From the NCBI GenBank assembly GCA_003155495.1, contig PMDB01000043.1:1-41963 (forward strand): a DNA stretch of 41,963 nucleotides, read 5' to 3'. The stretch comes from Ignavibacteriota bacterium (GTDB lineage Bacteria > Bacteroidota > Ignavibacteria > UBA10030). Positions within the stretch are counted from its first letter, which is position 1; the number at the start of each line of letters is the position of its first letter. The notes under the pieces were generated by a model. The model searched no databases. It was not told the DNA's origin and saw nothing but the letters and a program-made list of their open reading frames with translations. Positions 7,916 to 16,697 of this stretch are shown in pieces. The translations under genes and the position numbers were made by a program.

Positions 7916-10900
7916 ATGGGAAAGAAAAATCGTCGCCTTCATGCATTCTACCTCATGAGTATTTTTGTTCTCTTTGCCATCGGCCTTTCATTAGCGGGAT
8001 ATTTCTATTATTACCAGCAAAAGCAGAGACTGCTGCAATTGGCAAAAGATAATCTATCATCTATTGCAAAGCTCAAGGGTGGACAGATAGAGAATTGGCG
8101 CCAAGAGAGATTCAATGATGCGAGTTTCATTTTCCATAGCGATGCAATTTCTCTGCAATTTGAACAATTTCTTAAGAACCCGAATAGCCGAAAAGAACGC
8201 GCTGCGATGCTTGGCTGGATGACGCCAATGTTCAAGAATCGGCAATATGTCAGTATGGATATCTTCAGCAAGAGTGGCAGTCATCTCTTTTGTATTCTCG
8301 ATGACTCATGCAAAGCTAGTGTGTACGAAAAAGATATCTTCGCTGAGGCAATTCGCACAAAAAAAGTATTGTTTGCCGATCTCCATGTGCATGATGATGG
8401 AAGAGTGTATATGGGACTTGTTGTACCTATTATCAAGATTGATAAAAAGGATACCACAGTGCTAGGATCGTTGCTCTTGCGCATTGATCCATGGCGGTTT
8501 CTCTATCCGCTCATTCATTCATGGCCAGTCATAAGTAAGACGTCGGAGACTTTGATTATTCGGAGAGAAGGAGATGAGGTTGTTTATCTGAATGAATTGC
8601 GGCATCGAAGGGAAAAAAATCTTGTTCTGAGAATGTCAATTAACGAGAAGAAATTACCGGCAGCAATTGCTGCACGCGGGTACGAAGGTGTAGTAGAGGG
8701 AATAGATTATCGGCAAGAAGAGGTCGTAGCTGCAGTGCGACAAATCTCGAATTCCCCGTGGTATATGGTAGCAAAGACGGATGTTGAGGAGGTTCTGGCT
8801 GAGAATACACGCATAGCAATAGGAGTCACGTCGGTCACTGCGCTTATTCTTCTTCTGCTTGCAAGTGGTATACGCATGATCTGGAAAGAGCAAGAGGTCA
8901 AGCAATATCAAGTGTTGTTAGAGTCGCAACAGGAGCGACAGGCACTCATTCAACATTTTGATTATCTCATGAGGTATGCCAACGATGTCATTTTTCTTTC
9001 GAATGAAGAACAGCGCATCATCGAGGCGAATGAACGAGCAGAGCACATCTACGGATATAGTCATGAGGAATTACTGCAGTTATACATGACGGACATATGG
9101 CAGACCAAAACGCCTTCTGACCTTCATGAAAGATTGAAGTCGATGATGACTCCAAGCGGGGCATTGTATGAAACATACCATCGACGAAAAGATGGTTCAG
9201 TATTTCCCGTGGAGATCAGCGGCCGTACTATCACCATCGAGGGGAAAATATATGTTCAGGAAATCATACGAGATATTACGGAACGAAAGGAGGCGGAGAA
9301 AGCATTGCGGGAGCGTGAGAAGCAGCTTCTGTTAGTTACTGATAATTTCCCTGGCCTTGTATCCACTGTCGATAAAGATCTCCGCTACCGGTTTGCCAGT
9401 GCCGGGCATGAACGTATATTCGGTATATTGTCGGTAGATGTTGTGGGCCTCACGATGCGGGAAGTTCTTGGCAATGAAACTTTCAAGCAAGTTGAGCCTT
9501 ATATCAAGCAGACGTTTGCTGGTGAACAAGTAACATTTGTAAACCCGATCAAAACACCGATCGGCGAAGTGTCGTATGAACTTACTACCTATATTCCTGA
9601 TACTACTGTAGAGGGAAAAGTACAAGGCATGTTCATCTTTGCAATCGATATCAATGAACGAATAGAGATGGAAGATGCGCTGCGCAGGGCAGAAGAGAAC
9701 TTTCGCCGTTCCTTAGATGATTCACCGTTGGGAGTACGTATAGTATCATCGGCGGGTGAGACATCGTATGCCAACCAAGCGATTCTGGATATCTATGGGT
9801 ACAGCAACCATGAAGAATTGAAAAGAACACCTATTAAGGAACGATATACACCGGAAAGCTATGATGAGTTCAGAAAAAGAAAAGAACAAAGAGATAGGGG
9901 TGAGTTTGGCCCGACTGAATATGAAATAAGTATTGTGAGGAAAGATGGGGAAGTGCGGCATGTTCAGGTTTTCCGCAAGGAAGTGTTTTGGAATGGCACA
10001 AAACAGTTTCAAGTCATCTATCAGGATATCACCCAGCGCAAGATGTTAGAAGAGCCTCTGCGACGGATGCAGAAATTGGAAGGATTGGGAACGCTTGCAG
10101 GTGGTATTGCCCATGACTTTAATAATATTCTTGGAATTATTTTGGGATATGTTTCACGTATCCTTATTGTTAAAAACGATCCAGAAAAACTACAACATAG
10201 TATTGAAATCATTACGAAAGCGGTTGACCGAGGAACGGCGCTTGTGCGGCAAATATTAACCTTTGCGAGAAAAACGGAGACAGAATTTCGTTGGGTGAAT
10301 GTTAATACTGTTGCAAAGGAAGTTATGGGAATGATCATGGAAACGTTTCCAAAAACTATTGTGTATTCGCAGAATCTCGAAAAAGAAATTCCTTCTATCT
10401 ATGCCGATCATTCGCAGTTGCATCAAGCGCTGTTAAATCTCTGTGTCAATGCACGTGATGCGATGCAGAGTGGAGGTGTTCTGACCATCAATACGAGCAT
10501 GCTTGCTGGGTTGAGTGTGCACAATCGACACCCTGATGCTGTTGCTGATAGTTACATCTGTATTGAAGTTGTCGATAACGGTACAGGGATGGCTGCAGAG
10601 GTTCGGAACAGAATCTTTGAGCCGTTTTTCACTACGAAAGAAAAAGGAAAGGGAACCGGATTGGGATTAGCCGTTGTGTTTGGCATTGTTCAAACCCACC
10701 ACGGATTTATTGATGTGGAAAGTGAGCTTGGTAAAGGGGCGACCTTCCGGTTATATTTGCCTGTCTCGGACGATAGAGAGCATTTAGAAGCAGCGAAGAA
10801 AGAAACGATAGAAGAGATTCCCGGAGGTACAGAAACTTTATTGATCGTAGAGGATGAGACGGCATTAAATGAGAATCTTAATGATGTACTTACAGGAAAA

Positions 10901-11197
10901 GGATATACGGTTCTTTCCGCTTTTGACGGCTTGATTGCAGTGAATATCTACACAGAACGGCAAAAAGAGATTGCACTGGTGCTCACAGACCTTGGATTAC
11001 CTAAGCTGACCGGTATGGAGGTATTTAAACGGATCAGGCAACTCAATCCGAATGTTCGGATCATCGTTGCAACAGGGTATCTGGATCCGGAAATGAGATC
11101 GGAATTGCTGAAAGCAGGTATACAAAAGTTTATCTACAAACCTTATAACCCGAAAGAAGTCCTCAAGGTGATTCGGGAAGTGTTGGATGATAAGTGA
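7916..11197 (+). CDS. Large hybrid sensor histidine kinase
   Basis: 1093 residues. Transmembrane helix at about 13-33, an extracytoplasmic cache-like sensor (about 34-297, ending [16 protein letters not shown]), and a second helix at about 300-320. Three PAS domains follow (about 345-457, 470-582, 595-707), each closing with a DIT/DIN motif. The phosphoacceptor is H733 (GGIAHDFNN). ATPase boxes are N845 ([12 protein letters not shown]), [24 protein letters not shown]. The C-terminal receiver has D1025 (LTDLGLPK) and K1075. All catalytic residues are present. The internal receiver suggests a phosphorelay, but no Hpt protein or orphan output regulator lies nearby. It is divergent from the HTH-less LacI-like gene, which could share its signal (inference). 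Confidence 0.92.
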   Translation: MGKKNRRLHAFYLMSIFVLFAIGLSLAGYFYYYQQKQRLLQLAKDNLSSIAKLKGGQIENWRQERFNDASFIFHSDAISLQFEQFLKNPNSRKERAAMLGWMTPMFKNRQYVSMDIFSKSGSHLFCILDDSCKASVYEKDIFAEAIRTKKVLFADLHVHDDGRVYMGLVVPIIKIDKKDTTVLGSLLLRIDPWRFLYPLIHSWPVISKTSETLIIRREGDEVVYLNELRHRREKNLVLRMSINEKKLPAAIAARGYEGVVEGIDYRQEEVVAAVRQISNSPWYMVAKTDVEEVLAENTRIAIGVTSVTALILLLLASGIRMIWKEQEVKQYQVLLESQQERQALIQHFDYLMRYANDVIFLSNEEQRIIEANERAEHIYGYSHEELLQLYMTDIWQTKTPSDLHERLKSMMTPSGALYETYHRRKDGSVFPVEISGRTITIEGKIYVQEIIRDITERKEAEKALREREKQLLLVTDNFPGLVSTVDKDLRYRFASAGHERIFGILSVDVVGLTMREVLGNETFKQVEPYIKQTFAGEQVTFVNPIKTPIGEVSYELTTYIPDTTVEGKVQGMFIFAIDINERIEMEDALRRAEENFRRSLDDSPLGVRIVSSAGETSYANQAILDIYGYSNHEELKRTPIKERYTPESYDEFRKRKEQRDRGEFGPTEYEISIVRKDGEVRHVQVFRKEVFWNGTKQFQVIYQDITQRKMLEEPLRRMQKLEGLGTLAGGIAHDFNNILGIILGYVSRILIVKNDPEKLQHSIEIITKAVDRGTALVRQILTFARKTETEFRWVNVNTVAKEVMGMIMETFPKTIVYSQNLEKEIPSIYADHSQLHQALLNLCVNARDAMQSGGVLTINTSMLAGLSVHNRHPDAVADSYICIEVVDNGTGMAAEVRNRIFEPFFTTKEKGKGTGLGLAVVFGIVQTHHGFIDVESELGKGATFRLYLPVSDDREHLEAAKKETIEEIPGGTETLLIVEDETALNENLNDVLTGKGYTVLSAFDGLIAVNIYTERQKEIALVLTDLGLPKLTGMEVFKRIRQLNPNVRIIVATGYLDPEMRSELLKAGIQKFIYKPYNPKEVLKVIREVLDDK

Positions 11198-11349
11198 ATC
11201 GATGAGTCTTCACCAAGGAAACTTCGGAAAGTATCTTAGTTTAACCTTGATAACTTTCCTGTAGGAGTACAGAAATTGCTCCTCTCGGAAGAATTTGGTA
11301 TTATATCACAACAAATGAGTAAAAATATGTCACCTTCGATTTTCCCTGA

Positions 11350-12795
11350 ATGAAAGAACAATGCAGGTTGTATCATTCGATCGTTTTCTGTTTGTGCGTT
11401 GTCTTGCAGCTTCAAGCACAATCGACGCTGGAATTAAAATTCATTTCTAAGGTTTCGCAAAAAAATTTACAGAAAAATGTGCACGAACTGGTCAAGTTTG
11501 GTAACCGGCTTGGTGGAACAAAATCCGGTGATACAGCTGCACGGTACATATTTGAAAAATTTAAAGGCTATGGATTAAAACCGGAAATAATACATGACCC
11601 CCAAAAGCTTTCATATTCAAACGACGCTTGGCAGTTAAAGATTGATCGGCCCAGGCGGCTGCGCGGACTCATTCAGCATGAGTGGTTAGCGGGATTCTCA
11701 CCTTCTGCTCGGAGAGACACTGTTCATCTCACTTTTGTCGGAACCATTCGAGATATAGATACAAGAACGATGGATCGCGGCGCAGTACTATTAGAACGGC
11801 AGCCTTCAGAAAAAATGTATGATGAATTAGTCGATGCTGGTGCACGTTGTATTGTCAGTTACCAGAATGATATTTCGAATTCCTATTCTAACTGGGCAAT
11901 GATCTCGACCCTCAAAGAAACGGATAAGAATCAGATTCCGGTCTTTAATATCTCGAATAATGCAGGACGACGATTGGAAGAGGAATTGGAGAAGGGGACG
12001 CACGTTGTCATCAAATATTCAGCAAGGACGACAATCCGACATGGAAATTCGAAGACAATTATCGCCACCTTGAAGGGGCAGACCGATGAATATTATATTC
12101 TCAGTGCGCATGGCGATTCCGACTCCGGCGGGCCCGGCGCAGATGACAACGCATCGGGTGTGTCAGGTATATTAGAAGTCGCGCGTATCTTCAACACGAT
12201 GGTGAAAAATAAGACACTGCCATTACCAAAAAAAAGTATCAAGTTTATCGTTTGGGGTACGGAATATCATTCATCGAGCAGTTATGTCAAACTTCATACT
12301 GATCGTCTGGAGAAGATTGCAGGCGTTATCAACTTCGATGAGATTGGAATCGGGAAGTCAAGGCGTTGTATTTATTTTGAAGGAAACGATATTCAGCATA
12401 ATCATGACTTATTGAAAATATTTGAGCGAGTGGGCGAGGATTATGTAAACAAAAATGGATTCTGGAAGGAAGCAACTACAACTCCTTCACAAGGCGGAAC
12501 TGATTCGTATGTGTTTCTGCCAAAATATCTAGAGTATTTAGGTGTATCGGAGGGAAAAATTCCATCGATCACAGTCTTCACAGCAGCATGGAACGAACCA
12601 AAGTCAATGCAGCAAACACGAGGATGGCGTTCGAAAGCATGGAGGGGTCATCCCGATTCGGTAAACATTGATTACTCGCCGTACTATCACTCGTCGCTTG
12701 ATATTCCAGCGTTGACAACAGATAAAGAACCGTCGAATATGGTATGGGGTGTCAATGCAGTTGGCATTGCGCTTATTCGATTGCTTTGGCAATAA
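11350..12795 (+). CDS. Secreted M28-family peptidase-like protein
   Basis: 481 residues with an N-terminal signal peptide (hydrophobic 10-22, probable cleavage after LQAQ). A PA-like insert occupies about 120-225, and an M28 Zn-peptidase domain occupies 235-481. Likely zinc ligands are H254 (SAHGDSD), D266 (ADDNASG), E305 (WGTEYHSS), D330 (NFDEIG) and H447 (YYHSSLD). In the usual M28 motif two glutamates are adjacent, the first being the general base. Here that position is T304, so catalysis may be altered or lost. It probably acts outside the cytoplasmic membrane on peptides. The zinc-ribbon gene follows after 2 bp, so it heads the folP-miaA cluster. The ATG has a weak ribosome site. Confidence 0.85.
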   Translation: MKEQCRLYHSIVFCLCVVLQLQAQSTLELKFISKVSQKNLQKNVHELVKFGNRLGGTKSGDTAARYIFEKFKGYGLKPEIIHDPQKLSYSNDAWQLKIDRPRRLRGLIQHEWLAGFSPSARRDTVHLTFVGTIRDIDTRTMDRGAVLLERQPSEKMYDELVDAGARCIVSYQNDISNSYSNWAMISTLKETDKNQIPVFNISNNAGRRLEEELEKGTHVVIKYSARTTIRHGNSKTIIATLKGQTDEYYILSAHGDSDSGGPGADDNASGVSGILEVARIFNTMVKNKTLPLPKKSIKFIVWGTEYHSSSSYVKLHTDRLEKIAGVINFDEIGIGKSRRCIYFEGNDIQHNHDLLKIFERVGEDYVNKNGFWKEATTTPSQGGTDSYVFLPKYLEYLGVSEGKIPSITVFTAAWNEPKSMQQTRGWRSKAWRGHPDSVNIDYSPYYHSSLDIPALTTDKEPSNMVWGVNAVGIALIRLLWQ

Positions 12796-12797
12796 AT

Positions 12798-12968
12798 ATG
12801 GAAGAACAGAAAGAAAACATATCAGAGGAATCTCAAAAGGTAGAGCCACCCGGTTCTTCCGACCATTACTGGCAGTTCTGCGTAAATTGTGGAACGAGGT
12901 TAGAGAATAGAACATGTACACTCGTTTGTCCGAAGTGCGGTTTCTTTCATTCATGCAGCGAACCATAA
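12798..12968 (+). CDS. Small zinc-ribbon protein
   Basis: 56 residues. The acidic N-terminus is followed by a zinc ribbon with C-x2-C (FCVNCG) and C-x2-C (VCPKCG), plus extra cysteines in RTCTLVC and HSCSEP. Short ribbons of this type occur widely next to housekeeping genes, and no function is known to me. An in-frame extension upstream lies inside the peptidase gene, so I take the ATG at 12798, 2 bp after that gene's stop. folP starts 1 bp after this gene, and the three are almost certainly cotranscribed. Confidence 0.75.
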   Translation: MEEQKENISEESQKVEPPGSSDHYWQFCVNCGTRLENRTCTLVCPKCGFFHSCSEP

Positions 12969-12969
12969 A

Positions 12970-13815
12970 ATGAAATACAAGTTTGGAGAAAAAGAGTACG
13001 ATTTAGCTTCTCGAACACATATCATGGGAGTTCTGAATGTTACTCCGGATTCCTTTTCCGACGGCGGCAAATATCTCGGTCTCGAACAAGCCATAGTTCA
13101 AGGATTGAAGCTTGCGGAAGACGGTGCGGATTTTATCGATGTTGGCGGTGAATCGACACGGCCCGGTTCAGAACTTGTATCGGTCGAAGAGGAGATTCGG
13201 AGAGTCGTTCCGGTTATCAACGCCTTGTCGAAGAAAGTGAATATCCCTATCTCTATCGATACTTCTAAATCGGATACGGCAGAGGCTGCATTGCAGGCCG
13301 GAGCCATTATCGTGAATGACATTAGCGCCATGACATTCGATGCCAAGATGGCGTCTGTAGTGGTAAAGTATCGGGCAAGCATCGTACTGATGCATATGAA
13401 AGGTGCACCACAGACGATGCAAGAAAATCCAACATACGAAAACGTAACGGCGGAGGTAAAACAATTTCTCTCTGAGCGATTGTTCGCAGCGAAGGAAGCG
13501 GGAATTGAACAGATAATAATTGATCCGGGAATTGGATTCGGAAAAAAGATCGAGCACAACATTCAACTTCTTCGAGAATTAAAATCTTTTACTTCATTCG
13601 GATACCCATTGCTGATAGGTCCGTCCCGTAAAGCATTTCTAGGAGCGATTCTTCATTTGCCGCCAAACGAGAGAATAGAAGGCACAGCGGCAGTAGTGAC
13701 AAGCGCCATTTTAAATGGTGCGAATATCATCCGTGTGCATGATGTAAAGGAAATGAAACGCGTAGCGATGGTGACTGATGCGTTGAAATCTGAACATATT
13801 CAGGCGGCGTTCTAA
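12970..13815 (+). CDS. folP: Dihydropteroate synthase
   Basis: 281 residues. The enzyme condenses 4-aminobenzoate with hydroxymethyl-dihydropterin diphosphate in folate synthesis and is the sulfonamide target. Both family signatures are present: IMGVLNVTPDSFSDGG (18-33) and DVGGESTRPGS (57-67). Also present are the pterin/PABA-site motifs PISIDTSK, VNDISAM, MHMKG, DPGIGFGK and GPSRKAFLG. Length and motif order are normal. It is embedded in a tight cluster, 1 bp after the zinc-ribbon gene and 1 bp before the glycosyltransferase. No other folate gene is in the window. Confidence 0.97.
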   Translation: MKYKFGEKEYDLASRTHIMGVLNVTPDSFSDGGKYLGLEQAIVQGLKLAEDGADFIDVGGESTRPGSELVSVEEEIRRVVPVINALSKKVNIPISIDTSKSDTAEAALQAGAIIVNDISAMTFDAKMASVVVKYRASIVLMHMKGAPQTMQENPTYENVTAEVKQFLSERLFAAKEAGIEQIIIDPGIGFGKKIEHNIQLLRELKSFTSFGYPLLIGPSRKAFLGAILHLPPNERIEGTAAVVTSAILNGANIIRVHDVKEMKRVAMVTDALKSEHIQAAF

Positions 13816-13816
13816 A

Positions 13817-14500
13817 ATGGATTCGATTGTACGTTCAACGTCCGTACTTATACCGGCATATAATGCCGGAACTTCTCTGGAGGAGCTGGTACATCGTATA
13901 CACCGCTCGGTCGGAGATATGCAGGTTATCATTGTCGATGATGGCTCCATAGACAACACGGCGGAGATTGCTCATATGGTTGGAGCAACTGTTCTTCGAC
14001 ATGATAAGAATTGCGGTAAGGGAGCGGCTTTGCAGACAGGTTTCGATTTTCTTAAAAAAAAAGCCGATGTTGAATTTATTCTCACACTCGATGCGGACTT
14101 GCAGCATCAGCCGGAGGATATTCAAAAGTTTTTCAGCACACAGCAACAAACCGGTGCGGATATAATTATTGGATGGCGTGAAAGGGCAGGAACAAAAATG
14201 CCTGTGCACCGCATTCTCTCTAACACACTTTCATCTGCATTGGTGAGTTTGAAAACGGGAATGAAGATCAAAGACAGCCAGTGCGGTTTCCGGTTAATTC
14301 GCAAAAGAGTTCTTGAAAATATTCAGCTCGAATCACGCGGCTATGAAGCGGAAACAGAATTACTTATCAAGGCGGCGCGACTTCAATTCAAATTAGAATT
14401 CGTTCCGGTATACACTGTGTACGGCAGCGAAAAGAGCTATATGACACATTGGGCAACAACGATGAATTTTATCAAAGTGCTAATACGGAAATACTCATGA
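13817..14500 (+). CDS. Family 2 glycosyltransferase, DPM1/DPG-synthase-like
   Basis: 227 residues, a GT-A fold enzyme without membrane segments. SVLIPAYNAG (9-18), VDDGSIDNT (40-48), NCGKGAALQTGF (65-76) and the metal-binding LDADLQHQPEDI (91-102) mark the nucleotide-sugar domain. The pattern resembles dolichyl/polyprenyl-phosphate mannose or glucose synthases but lacks their C-terminal membrane helices. The donor and acceptor cannot be read from sequence. Its TGA overlaps the ATG of pcm (ATGA at 14497-14500), showing translational coupling. Confidence 0.9.
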   Translation: MDSIVRSTSVLIPAYNAGTSLEELVHRIHRSVGDMQVIIVDDGSIDNTAEIAHMVGATVLRHDKNCGKGAALQTGFDFLKKKADVEFILTLDADLQHQPEDIQKFFSTQQQTGADIIIGWRERAGTKMPVHRILSNTLSSALVSLKTGMKIKDSQCGFRLIRKRVLENIQLESRGYEAETELLIKAARLQFKLEFVPVYTVYGSEKSYMTHWATTMNFIKVLIRKYS

Positions 14501-15138
14501 CTCGATTTGAACAAGAGCGCGCAGATATGCTTGCATTGTTGAAACAGCGAGGAATCAAAGATGAACTCCTGTTGAAGGCACTCCAGTGTGTAGAGCGTGA
14601 ACAGTTTGTCTTGACTGCATTTGTTAATCGCGCCTACGATGACAGCGCACTGCCCATTGCAAGCGGGCAAACAATATCGCAGCCGTACACAGTTGCGTTT
14701 CAAACGGAAAAATTACAGGTGGGAAAAGATTCTAAAGTATTGGAAATCGGTACCGGCTCCGGTTATCAAGCTGCTGTTCTTGCCGAGATGGGATGCCGCG
14801 TATTCACGATAGAACGGCATATGGAATTGCATCTGCAGGCACGGAAATTACTGGAAAAACTTGGTTACCGTGTAGCAGCTCGCTGCGGCGATGGAACGAT
14901 TGGGTGGAATGAGTATGCGCCGTACAATGGCATTGTAGTGACTGCAGCAGCCCCGGAAGTACCCCAACCTTTGCTTGATCAACTTGCTGACGGCGGACGG
15001 CTTGTCATTCCTGTAGGAGATTTAGAAGAGCAATCTATTCGAGTGGTAACACGCATAGGAAATCGATTTGAATCGATAGACGCGTATGGATTTAAGTTTG
15101 TTCCGCTCATCGGAAAAGAAGGGTGGAATGAAAAATGA
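14497..15138 (+). CDS. pcm: Protein-L-isoaspartate O-methyltransferase
   Basis: 213 residues from the ATG at 14497. An in-frame TTG at 14449 would add 16 residues but lies well inside the preceding gene, and the ATGA overlap favours 14497. The enzyme methylates L-isoaspartyl residues in aged proteins using S-adenosylmethionine. Seen are LPIASGQTISQPY (52-64), SAM motif I VLEIGTGSGYQAAVL (81-95), the GDG loop, and GGRLVIPVG near the end. Cytoplasmic, normal length. It follows the glycosyltransferase and precedes miaA by about 40 bp. Confidence 0.95.
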   Translation: MTRFEQERADMLALLKQRGIKDELLLKALQCVEREQFVLTAFVNRAYDDSALPIASGQTISQPYTVAFQTEKLQVGKDSKVLEIGTGSGYQAAVLAEMGCRVFTIERHMELHLQARKLLEKLGYRVAARCGDGTIGWNEYAPYNGIVVTAAAPEVPQPLLDQLADGGRLVIPVGDLEEQSIRVVTRIGNRFESIDAYGFKFVPLIGKEGWNEK

Positions 15139-15177
15139 AATCGGATTGCAGACCGGAAATTGGATATTAAAGATACC

Positions 15178-16122
15178 ATGATGTCGCAAGTTCTTGCCAT
15201 TGTAGGTCCGACAGCATCGGGGAAGACGACACTCTCAATTCTTCTTGCGGAAAAACTGCATGGTGAGATTATTTCTGCTGATTCGCGCCAAATCTACAAG
15301 TTTCTGAACATCGGTACAGCAAAACCAATACCTGAAGATCTCCATCGCGTTCCCCATCATTTCATCGACATCCTCGATCCTGATCAAGAATACAATGCCG
15401 CTGAATACGGACAGCAGGCTCGTAGTAAAATTGAGGAACTGTTGAAACAGGGAACCCAGCCAATCATCGTCGGGGGTTCCGGGTTATATGTTCGTGCAAT
15501 CATAGATGGATTTTTTCATGGGCCCGGGAAGGATTCTGAAATTCGAGAACAACTCGAAAAAGAAGCACAAAGGTTTGGTGCTGAAATGTTGTTCGAAAAA
15601 TTGAAACGAATTGATCCGGTTTCCGCGGCGAAGATGGATGCATCAAAAGTACGGCGGGTAGTTCGTGCATTGGAAGTATATTATACCACAGGGAAGCCGA
15701 TTTCTGATTTACATTCTACTCAAGAGACAAGAGCACCATTTGAGGTCCTGCAATATGCTCTTGAGTGGGAACGGAAAACTCTCTATGACTGTATCAATCA
15801 CCGCATCGATAAGATGATGGAAAAGGGATTGGTAGAAGAAGTTCGAGAATTGAAAACTCGTGGATATATGTCCGACTTGAATGCGCTCAATACTGTTGGT
15901 TACAAAGAAACATTCGACTTCATCGAAGGAAAGCTGACGAAAGAGGAGATGGTCAGACTTATCAAACAGAATTCACGCCGATTTGCTAAGCGTCAGTTGA
16001 CATGGTTCCGAGCTGATAAGCGAGTCAGGTGGATTTCGGTGAACGAGCGGACGAACTGGAATGCGACTGCGGAAATAATTCAAAATGAACTTCACGCTGA
16101 TCAAAAAACGCTTCGTCTCTAA
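15178..16122 (+). CDS. miaA: tRNA dimethylallyltransferase
   Basis: 314 residues from ATG 15178; 15181 is an equally possible ATG one codon later, and a TTG at 15160 is less likely. The enzyme isopentenylates A37 in tRNAs reading UNN codons. Motifs: P-loop VGPTASGKTTLS near the N-terminus, ISADSRQIYKFLNIGTAKP, PHHFIDILDPDQEYNAAEY, GGSGLYVRAI, and the C-terminal RRFAKRQLTWFR. Last protein gene of the cluster that begins with the peptidase. The tRNA-Pro gene starts 50 bp downstream. Confidence 0.96.
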   Translation: MMSQVLAIVGPTASGKTTLSILLAEKLHGEIISADSRQIYKFLNIGTAKPIPEDLHRVPHHFIDILDPDQEYNAAEYGQQARSKIEELLKQGTQPIIVGGSGLYVRAIIDGFFHGPGKDSEIREQLEKEAQRFGAEMLFEKLKRIDPVSAAKMDASKVRRVVRALEVYYTTGKPISDLHSTQETRAPFEVLQYALEWERKTLYDCINHRIDKMMEKGLVEEVRELKTRGYMSDLNALNTVGYKETFDFIEGKLTKEEMVRLIKQNSRRFAKRQLTWFRADKRVRWISVNERTNWNATAEIIQNELHADQKTLRL

Positions 16123-16171
16123 ATTGATTTTCCTCCATCTGTTTGCTATATTAAGATAAAGAAGATGTAAA

Positions 16172-16246
16172 CGGGGCGTAGCGTAGCCTGGCTAGCGCGC
16201 TTGGTTCGGGACCAAGAGGTCGGGAGTTCAAATCTCCCCGCCCCGA
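16172..16246 (+). tRNA. tRNA-Pro (anticodon CGG)
   Basis: A complete 75-nt cloverleaf. The acceptor CGGGGCG (16172-16178) pairs with CGCCCCG (16239-16245), with discriminator A at 16246. The D arm is around GTAGCCTGGCTAGCGC. The anticodon stem CTTGG/CCAAG encloses loop TTCGGGA, giving anticodon CGG. The T arm is GGGAG-TTCAAAT-CTCCC. CCA is not encoded. A TATATT-TAAGAT stretch just upstream (about 16147-16157) could be the promoter -10 region. The gene is intact and is the evident parent of the truncated tRNA-like copies that follow. Confidence 0.96.
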
Positions 16247-16251
16247 CAGAT

Positions 16252-16308
16252 GCAGAGGTCGGGAGTTCTCCCGAAGGGATTCCTTTGGAAAAATCTCCCC
16301 GCCCCGAC
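16252..16308 (+). repeat. tRNA-Pro 3'-end copy with 22-nt T-loop insert, copy 1
   Basis: From AGAGGTCGGGAGTTC this matches the tRNA 3' half exactly. At 16269-16290 a 22-nt block, able to form two mini-hairpins (TCCC/GGGA and TTCC/GGAA), interrupts the T loop between TTC and AAAT. The tRNA sequence then resumes to 16308. The 57 nt recur at 16572-16628 with one mismatch. Because GTCGGG and CCCGAC pair and six T follow (16313-16318), copy 1 may also serve as terminator for the tRNA. Confidence 0.85.
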
Positions 16309-16309
16309 T

Positions 16310-16634
16310 AGGTTTTTTGTATATATTTTGCAAAGTTCAATAAATCTCAAGTATTATGTTGGATCAACAGAAGAAGTAACCAGATAGAATAGAAGAGCAT
16401 AAAACTGGAGAGTGTAAATCGACGCGGAAGGGAATTCCTTTGCGATTGGTTCGAGCAGAAGAATATTTGATACGTGCCGATGCAGTAAGAAGAGAAGAAA
16501 ATAAAATCACGTGGAATAGCGCGATATCTAGAAGACATAGTAAAATCTGGCTAGCGCGTGGCGCCTGCGGCGCAAAGGTCGGGAGTTCTCCCGAAGGGAT
16601 TCCTTTGGAAAAATCTCCCCGCCCCGACAAGTAA
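16310..16634 (+). pseudogene. Decayed GIY-YIG homing-type nuclease
   Basis: The frame from 16310 reads RFFVYILQSSINLKYYVGST (the VYI...YVG version of the GIY-YIG motif) and stops at a TAG at 16385. Omitting the single T at 16385 restores TRRIEEHKTGECKSTRKG, followed by GIPLRLVRAEEYLIRADAV and RREENKITW. This completes the fold with catalytic Arg and Glu in place. So it is a full GIY-YIG domain broken by one frameshift, and its original ATG is not present at the expected place. Upstream the frame stays open into tRNA-like copy 1 (ATG at 16250). Downstream it runs through tRNA-like copy 2 to TAA 16632-16634. It is bracketed by the 57-nt direct repeats, like a mobile cassette. Confidence 0.85.
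16547..16628 (+). repeat. tRNA-Pro-like remnant with altered anticodon arm, copy 2
   Basis: CTGGCTAGCGCG (16547-16558) matches the tRNA D arm. The next 18 nt replace the anticodon arm at exactly the same length but with a GC-rich unrelated hairpin (GGCGCCTGCGGCGC). Then AGGTCGGGAGTTC, the same 22-nt T-loop insert (16589-16610) and the tRNA 3' end (to 16628) follow. The 5' acceptor strand is missing, so it cannot be a functional tRNA. Confidence 0.85.
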
Positions 16635-16697
16635 TACTTAACAGCGGCGTTCTTTCTAAATTAGCATACAAATCTTACCTTCCAGACAGTATAACCT

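Noticed and set aside
16151-16333. Minus-strand open frame reading GRGDLNSRPLGPEPSALARL
   Set aside because: It is the antisense translation of the tRNA-Pro gene and its copy, a known kind of false protein.
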